From Incurvaria masculella (taxonomy: Eukaryota > Arthropoda > Insecta > Lepidoptera > Incurvariidae), in the NCBI GenBank assembly GCA_946894095.1, contig OX335655.1, positions 5,084,001-5,148,000 of the forward strand: a DNA stretch of 64,000 nucleotides, in the 5' to 3' direction. This document shows, piece after piece, positions 56,870 to 64,000 of this stretch (position 1 is the stretch's first letter; each line of letters begins with the position of its first letter). The translations under genes were made by a program, and so were the position numbers. The notes below the pieces were generated by a model. It made no database searches. It was given only the letters and a program-made list of their open reading frames with translations, and was not told the origin of the DNA.

Positions 56870-57612
56870 GGCCGGCGGAGGCCTCTTGTACAGTAGTGTA
56901 TAGCGATTATATTTTCGTAGGTAATTTATGAGTAGCCGATACAAAATCTGCTAGTGGCATGCAGTGGAACGTTTTGTAACATACTTTTAATGCGACCTTA
57001 TTTTTGTGATAATAATTTTATGAGCCACTCGGCGATTATTCGAGTATGTTTTAGTATATTCTCATTTTGAGTATGTCGAGCCATTAGGCCCGCAAGTTTT
57101 TTTTATTATGCTATGGAGCAACCTGTACATTATTGTAATGATTTACTACTGATGGATTATGCGAAACGGGGCATGGGAAATGCACACTCATTTGACTCGC
57201 ATCTGACATGGAATCTTGTGGTGGTTGACCGCGAAGACCTTTCTTGGGGACGGTTGTTCCGCGCCGAGTCCGTGCAGATCTCATGTATGTAGGTAGATTC
57301 TTGGTGTTGAAGAGTGCATATTCCGACACCGGGGCCTGCCATCACTATCGGACCCACGATGACCTCACCTCAAACGGAACTCTCGGTACGTTACTCCACA
57401 TAAGGTTCGCTATCGCTTAACTGGGGTCAGTGTGCTTCTAATGTTCGTGAGCTTTGTAAACTTGAGTGGCTACTCAATGGGTAATCTTGGATTTCAATTC
57501 GTTTTATGATGGCATGATACATCAAGGGCCTGTAGAGGACATAGAGCAAAGAAGGACGAGAGTGATGAAACTCATCTGTTAGCGGTAGCTTAGGCATGTT
57601 ATAGTGATAGTA
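56870..57612 (+). other. PHD gene 3' flank / likely 3' UTR
   Basis: AT-rich after the second stop. No AATAAA was found before the SINE at 57613; the first clear AATAAA downstream is near 58894. The polyadenylation site is unresolved. Confidence 0.4.
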
Positions 57613-58007
57613 CCTCAGCCTCGGTGGCCCAGTGGCGCGACACTTCGGCGATCGCTCTCCGAAGTTAAGCAACGCTGGGTCCGGTCTGGTCTTGGATGGG
57701 TGACCATTCGACCGTTGAGAGAGGCTGGCCGTGGTTCGGATTCCACGTTAAGCTGTAGGTCCCCTTCCTTACTTACTAGGTGGTAGGGTTTATCCCGCCC
57801 GGGTTGGTACCATCGCATTGGATGAACGATGGTCGAAGCGGCAATGAAAATTGTCCGTGTTTTCCATCCAGTTCAATGTAGCCGTGCAATATAAGGAAGG
57901 TCCTGGCATGGCACCTAGTTCCCATGTGGTGTGTTGGGCTAATACCATGACAGAACTTGTGGTATTAGCCATCCATGTCGTCACATAAAAAAAAAAAAAA
58001 AAAAAAA
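57613..58007 (+). mobile_element. 5S-headed SINE, nearly complete, with 21-A tail
   Basis: Begins CTCAGCCTCGGTGGCCCAGT (A-box-like), then CCGAAGTTAAGCAACGCTGG and CTTGGATGGGTGACC, as in 5S rRNA internal control regions. The common body follows, then GGTATTAGCCATCCATGTC and 21 A (57987-58007). The unbroken A tail and near identity to the 43295 copy suggest recent insertion. Confidence 0.85.
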
Positions 58008-58197
58008 CATACTCCTACGGTAGCGCCGGCCGGTCAGTTTGCCCACAATAACGCTAATTTCTAATGTTTTCGAGTTCCAGCAACACGTAAGATCTGCTCA
58101 AGACGCCATTTAATGTTTTCAATGAACGTTCAATGTTGCACGTTCCGGATTCGTAAGCGTACTGACAGGCTGACGGTAATATCAGTGTATTATATTG

Positions 58198-58612
58198 AGC
58201 GGCTCGTAGCCTAGTGGTCCGGTGACTCCCTAGTGTACCAGAGGTCTGGGTTCAATTCCAACATGCACCGCTTTCTTTCTCTGTCCGAGTTTGGTAAGTG
58301 CATTTCGTCACGAAAGGAGCTGCTCTATGGTTAGGAATCCATGTGAAACTGTAGGTTCCCCTACTAGGTGGTAGGGTTTAAGCCCACCCGGGTTGGTACC
58401 ATCGCATTGGATGAAAAGTTGGTCCAAGCGGCAATGAAAAATTGTCCGTGTTTTCCATCCAGTTCAATGTAGCCGTGCCCATAAAGGTAAGGTCCTGGCA
58501 TGGTACCTAATTCCTTCGGGAATGTGTTGTTTTGGGTTAATATCATAACGGTAGTTGTGTGGGATTGGCCATTCATGTCAGGTCGCAAAATATATATATA
58601 TATATATATAAC
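58198..58612 (+). mobile_element. tRNA-headed SINE ending in (TA)n
   Basis: Head GAGCGGCTCGTAGCCTAGTG with B-box core GGTTCAATTCC, shared body and tail, then an alternating TA run at about 58590-58608. Confidence 0.85.
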
Positions 58613-60564
58613 TGAAACGTGGCTACGCTGCTGCTTTACAGATGAGTTACTCCCTTCGTTACTCTACGGTTGAGGAGCTCTGCCTTTTCTGTGTCAGCTA
58701 ACCGCAAGTTTTTATTTGTACTTTTTTTTGTACACTTATCCAGTTCAATATGCTCACACAAAATCAACATTGTTGTGCTGCGTCAGGCTGAAATGGAGTC
58801 AAAGCAATAAGTCACGCTTATTAAATTTTAAAGTCATAGGTTTTATAGTCCTTTTAGTTGGCAATCTGTAATGTTAACACTATCACACGTGGAATAAAGC
58901 CACAATAGAGCCAAGTATTTATGAGCTAGTAATGATTTGTATGTATATGAGGTAAGATCGCTAACTCCTTGTTGATATGAAATGTTAAATTTACGATTTT
59001 GAAGGTAAGGTTTCGTTAGATGTAAGCCATTCAGATTTGCCATTAGTGCGCGTTGGTTACAGGTTTGCAGATCAAATTGAAATTTTATCTAAATTGGTTT
59101 AAATGTTTTTTTTTTTACTTTAATTTATGTATAGTTTCGTCTGTTACATCAAAGGATATTTTAATTTGTATAGTGATGGATACATTAACCTAGGATGGAA
59201 TTACTATAAGTCATGTGGAACGGGGCTTGTGTTCTAGTAGCTGTGTGTTCTATAGCTGTAAGTGTCAAGTGGGCGTCAAGTAAGGGCATATTCCACATAT
59301 AATTGTATGGGAAGCCAAAGTACTTGAGCCAAAGTATGTCTTTCGACTGTCAGTTTTGACATAAAATGTATGGACCAAATGTCAAATTTAACAGTCGGGA
59401 AGCCATACTTTGGCTCAGCCAAGTACGAGTAACGTCTATGAATCTCAGCAACAGAGTTAACTGACGGATGAGAACAAAATTGTTTCATACAAAATGAACT
59501 GAAATTTCTTATTTTACACATAAATCTTTTTTATTTCCCGTTTTCACCACCTCGAGCTACAAAAATCTCTAAAGTCATCATTCGGTTACACGATGTAAAT
59601 ATGCAATTTATCTGAAAGTTAACTATAAGGTTTCAGGTATCTGGAGGTGGTGAGATCAGGGGTTAATCGCTATGTAGCTTCAAAATAATGACCTGAAGTT
59701 ATGTTTCAATTTTAACTTTACAATAATAAGAAGAAATATGGTCGACAAAGAATTGAGTATGTCACCTCTTATTTACAAAAGAAGGGTATTTCTGTTGGTC
59801 TTTTCGCACATTCACCTCACAATTCACATGTCACCATGACTTCAATGCATGCTTTCTTCAAGTAAAATTTGAGAAATATAACAGAATTTACAAAAAAACT
59901 AATTTCTCAAATTATCGTGACATCTGTCTCTAACACGCGGTAATGATGCTTTTAGTTGACTTCTCACTTCCACACTCTGTCTTGAAAGCGCGCGACGGTA
60001 GGTCTGTGGTTCCCACCAACACAAACCCTGTAAATTAATTTGCGTGTGGCATGTACGTATAAGTTGCGGTAGTAGGCGCACTAGTTGGCAACATCTCGTT
60101 CCTTTTTTGATCTGAGGTTCTCACCATGTTATGGTTGCTTTTAAAAGTGTTGTCCGTGGGTTTGTGCCCTCAACTGCGGTGTGTACTCGCCTTTGGAATA
60201 CCAATGAGCTGAAATAGTGGTGATACTGGAAAATGTAATTTATTGATATTATTAAATGTGTAAATAATGTGAAACAGCCCGGATGTTTGATCTGCAGAAC
60301 TGGTGACTAGCAAACTAAAATTTTCATAGAAGGCTGTCATTTCATAAAAACTTGAGCACTGTGTGCATTATTACTGCTGACCAAGCCAGTAACGTTTTTT
60401 TACTATACCGCGTAGTAATGGTTTTGATGAGCAATGAAATTGATATTTTTTTCTCCGTGCATATATTTAAATTAAAATGTGGAGGGTAATTGGACTCGGT
60501 CATAGATTAAAGAGGAGGGTATAGATTGCTAACGGCATACCATTATTGAATACACATAATTAAA
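58613..60564. other. No gene seen
   Basis: AT-rich. GCCAAAGTATGTC near 59327 and AGCCATACTTTGGCTCAGCC near 59400 form a short inverted pair. The repeat at 59930 is listed separately. Confidence 0.4.
59930..60125 (+). repeat. Low-copy repeat shared with 2.7 kb
   Basis: GTTCCCACCAACACAAACCC, GTGTGGCATGTACGTATAAG and CCTTTTTTGATCTGAG match the 2640-2880 block. Confidence 0.4.
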
Positions 60565-60980
60565 GTCCACAGGTGGCGTTGCAATTCACATTTCAGAATA
60601 CATTACATTTAAACCAATTAATAGCAACGATATTTTTTCTTTACAATGACAAAATTTTTTTCAAAAACAAACTGGATCTTTGCATAAAAAAATAATCTTA
60701 GACAAGACAATAAATAAATAAGTGCAAGTGCTTAAAAACAAAAGTGCAAGTGCATAAAAAGAAGTGCACGCATCAGCATGATGCTGCTAGTGCATTACAA
60801 TATAATAATAATAATTACTTAGTTTATAGTTCAAAATACCTACCTAGGCGGTGGGTATTGACGGTGTAACTACTTCTGGAATTAACGGGAGCTGGCGCTG
60901 GTTGGAAATGTAATAGTACTGGGGAAAATAAGAAGTTTTCAGCGAATTTTGTACTTTGCATAATGTCACCTATGTGTACC
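60565..60980 (+). repeat. Second, degraded copy of the TAGGGATGG element
   Basis: GGCGTTGCAATTCACATTTCAG near the left and GGCGCTGGTTGGAAATG near the right match 30.63-30.9 kb. The ends are eroded. Confidence 0.45.
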
Positions 60981-62127
60981 TTCCTCTTTGATCTATAACT
61001 CAGTGAATAGATTCAACAGTCTTACAATTTTATCTGCTTTCGTGTTATTATTTATTCAATGTACCAACTTGACCCTACAATCGAGATATATTGTGGTATT
61101 TTACCTTATTCCATTGGCATGTTATGTTTTCATTATGATGAAGTTTGAATGTCAAAACATGTCCACCCTGTGCAATAAGATTCTTTTTCCCATCGTTTTT
61201 GGGCCGATATCAGCTTGTATGAGCTTTGTTTGGGTGAAATGGACAGTCCGAAATGTTCCCATACAAATGTTCCAGAGTTATCAATCACATCACTTTTAGT
61301 TGAAATACCTTACTCTATTTTACAGTTCTATGAAATATGTTTTGTGTTTGTAGATAAAGTTGTAAAATGTTATAAATAACATTTTTGTTTGAAATTTTTA
61401 GAGACGCCTTATTATCTGAGTAAATCTCCTTGGAACATTCGTGTGGGAAGTCACTTGATTAACCCCTTGGAACTAAGTTAAGAATCCTGAGGTTTTAGCA
61501 GTCTTAATGACAGCTCGCCAGGGTACAGTAGTATAATGACTTTTTTTGTAATGGCAATTGTTTCTTAAATATAAATTATTAGAGTCAAAATAAAAATTCA
61601 ACCCCTTAAAACAAAATAGTAAACCTTTCAACGTTCCACCATTTAGAGCAGACGGGACAAACCTTTCTGATTGGTGTTGAGTCTCCTGTCTGGTGAATGT
61701 TAAGCCGGTCATCCAGTAATATGTTGTAAGTTCATTAGATTTCTTCAGTGATAGTGCTAGGAAATTGTTGTTAGCAAAAAGTTAAGGTACAAATTTAATG
61801 TAGGAAGCGCTGGCCAGTTTCCCTGTAATTTTTGTATCAACATAATTTTATTGAATTATTATATGTGCTCATCTTCTTTATGCTCGTAAAGACTTTTATG
61901 CTGACATTTGGATTGGGTTGACTGCCACCTGCATAATTCTATCAAGGTAATTTAGTCATAAAAAATACTGTTTCTTTGATTTCTTTATCTACCCTGTAAC
62001 TGCTGAATGCTGAAATAACAGGAAGCTTATACAAGTTACGTATCGCCTATCACTAAATAGCTTTGATCGTCGATATCTTACACCATATATTAAGTGTCTA
62101 AATCGAGTGTCCATGGGTTCATATGTA
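60981..62127. other. No gene seen
   Basis: A 103-codon hydrophobic frame at 60988-61299 follows the AT-rich base composition and has no supporting context. Confidence 0.4.
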
Positions 62128-62955
62128 CAGTAGAATTCCGATTATGCAGATCAATCTGGATAAACGAAAATCCGGATAATTGGTCTTTTAGAAAAAGATT
62201 GGTCTCTAGAAAGCAGAATGCCCAAATCCAGGCCCCTTAGAAATCATTTGTGTCTTTTATTGACACATATGCGATAATTTATATTTAATATTTAAACTAT
62301 CTGAACCCCCATGTTTCACGGCCGGTTACTCGTTAAATAATTAAAAGTAATCATTCACGATTACTTCTTTTCCTACTAAAAATATGAATAAGACAAGGAC
62401 AGATAATCGCATAGTACTTCCGTTTACACAAGAAGTGTTCAGGTAGCCTGCTCCATGCCATTCCGTCCGGTAAGGGAAGAAAAAAAGCTTAAATACGTCT
62501 GTAAAATTATCCCTAGGACCAATGTAAAGGATTGTTGTCTGTCCATTTTTATTGCGTTCGGACTGGAGGATTTTGCTCTCCACTGACTGAGCTCTCTGGT
62601 GTCTCTAAAACATTCATAATCTCAAAACCGCATTTGGCAATAATGGCAATGAATTTAGTGTTAAAAATTCATAATACTAAAAGTTATAATTTAAAATTTT
62701 AAAGGGGCCGAAAATGTATGGGGCAATGGGCATTCTCCTTTCTTATTTGTTTATTAATTTCTTACACTACATATGCTACAGTTAAAAAAAATTACATACA
62801 CTGTGTGTAAATGAAACATAGTAAACCTTGTCTTTTAGTAGCTTTGGCAGAGGCACACATAAAGGTTTCCAGCGTATTTTTTTAAGTTTCTTCTTATTTG
62901 ATGGAAAAATCGTTTGTGCTCTCGGATCTTTAGGGCGATCTGCATAATCGGCGTT
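62128..62955 (+). mobile_element. Pogo/Tigger-like non-autonomous fragment
   Basis: CAGTAGAATTCCGATTATGC at the left follows a TA. AATCGGCGTT at the right, read in reverse, gives AACGCCGATTATGCAGATC. The CAGTAGAA..CCGATTAT start is reminiscent of pogo/Tigger ends (family knowledge). A similar end, TTAGTAGAACGTCGATTATC, lies at about 63450. No transposase was recognised. Confidence 0.45.
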
Positions 62956-63363
62956 GAGCGGCTCGTAGCCTAGTGGCGCGGGGATGGCCTAGCGTACCAG
63001 AGACCTGGCTTCAATACCGACTTGCACCACTGTCTTTCTCTTTCCGAGTTCGATAAGTGCATTTTCATCGCGAATGCGAGCTGCTCCATGGTTCGGAATC
63101 CATGTAAAACTGTAGGTCCCCTTCCCCTACTAGGTGGTAGGGTTTAAGCCCGCCCGGGTTGGTACCATCGCATTGGATGAAAAGATGGTCGAAGCGGCAA
63201 TGAAAAATTGTCCGTGTTTTCCATCCAGTTCAATGTAGCCGTGCTCATAAAGGGAAGGTCCTGGCATGGCACCAAATTCCTCCGGGAATGTGGTGTGTTG
63301 GGCTAATATCATAACGGTAGTTGTGTGGTATTAGCCATCCATATCGGGTCGCATAAAAAAAAA
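62953..63363 (+). mobile_element. tRNA-headed SINE inside a pogo-like fragment
   Basis: Head TTGAGCGGCTCGTAGCCTAG, body CCATCCAGTTCAATGTAGCC, tail ATTAGCCATCCATATCGGGT and an A run. It starts directly at the right-end repeat of the pogo-like fragment. Confidence 0.85.
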
Positions 63364-64000
63364 ATGTGGAAATATGAAATATAGAAAACATTTGTTGAAA
63401 ATATGTTTCTACACAGATATAAAAACCACAGACGAGTGATTAATGTATTTAGTAGAACGTCGATTATCCGGAAAACGGTTGCATTTAAACCGTGTAAAAC
63501 AATACAAAACCCAACATCTTAAACGGATCTGAGATTTAGCTGTGATAACAAGATCCAGTTGCAATTTAGTGATAGTCGATATGTCCCCTCCACGCGCGCA
63601 CGGCTGCGCAGAACTAAAACTATGTCAGATTTGGTATGTGCTGGCACTTGAGGGGTTAGGACAATATCCGTGTCGGGCATTCTACTCTTAATAGCCTATT
63701 GCTTGCTCGCTTCATCTACAAACTTTTCTCATAGACAGAAATCGGCAAAATATTTTCAATTGTACAAACAATGTCACATTTCAAGTTATGCTAGTGGTTG
63801 CTGAATGGGGCCGGATATTATAGAAAAGTTCTTAAATTTCTTGAATTATTTTGGTAATAGCTTGCCAAAAATAAACAAATGCCTAGGACAATTTTTCGGC
63901 ACCAAATTATGTTCAATGGCATAGTGTAAAGGTTCAATGGTGTGGAGAGATTTTTGGCGCATCCGGAAGCCCCTTTATTGTAAATGGTGTAACAAATTTT

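Noticed and set aside
56231..56944. 237-codon minus-strand frame and 199-codon plus frame at the PHD end
   Set aside because: Arginine/alanine-rich shadows of the GC-rich exon in wrong frames.
57640..57710. 5S rRNA gene
   Set aside because: Only the internal 5S control region is present, fused to SINE sequence; the 5S ends are absent.
60988..61299. 103-codon hydrophobic frame
   Set aside because: AT-rich composition gives membrane-like residues; no splice, promoter or family support.

Overview
The window looks like a gene-poor, transposon-rich piece of an insect genome, most likely a moth or butterfly (Lepidoptera). Grounds: an AT-rich background; spliced genes with GT-AG introns; a mariner with a DD34D transposase; a short run of the insect telomere unit TTAGG; a retrotransposon tail with the GEAYVQQW ending; and many copies of repeats of kinds I associate with Lepidoptera. 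I cannot name the species.

Only one host gene is well supported. It lies on the + strand at 48356-56770 (five coding exons, 778 codons before the first stop). It starts in a GC-rich 5' region at about 48.03 kb, carries a proline-rich, basic middle and ends in an extended PHD zinc finger like that of vertebrate TCF20/RAI1. Its TAG stop is followed in frame by 32 more codons of the same GC-rich codon style and a second TAG. Every intron found contains transposon fragments.

Almost everything else is mobile DNA. An intact 341-codon mariner sits at about 35.87-37.14 kb. One SINE family occurs more than 15 times in two forms: a tRNA-derived head, or a head with an A-box-like start followed by 5S-rRNA-derived sequence, both joined to the same body and tail. 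Several non-autonomous DNA transposon families recur: a ~550-bp TTAA element (7 copies), a 159-bp TAA/TTA element (5), a ~560-bp TA element (2), a 643-bp element packed with ACGTATAAT motifs (1), and various fold-back elements. A 'GGGTTCCGTAC' dispersed repeat occurs about 11 times. Retrotransposons survive only as broken 3' ends.

Layout: 0-9 kb small DNA elements and degraded SINEs; 9-11.5 kb a TA element beside two LINE relics and a 342-bp element with perfect 35-bp ends; 14.3-15.5 kb a tandem array with a 279-bp higher-order period; 15.5-21.4 kb repeats including a retroelement domain split by the second TA element; 22.0-22.5 kb a GC-rich spot with possible promoters; 22.7-34 kb SINEs, TTAA elements, a minisatellite and AT-rich sequence; 34.3-37.1 kb the motif-rich element and mariner; 37-48 kb fragments, hairpins and nested insertions; 48-57 kb the PHD gene; 57.6-64 kb three well-preserved SINEs, a pogo/Tigger-like fragment and otherwise featureless AT-rich DNA.

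The nested insertions give a relative order: the TA element is younger than the retroelement it splits, the 5S-headed SINE at 43.3 kb is younger than its TTAA host element, and a fold-back element at 4.2 kb is younger than its SINE host.
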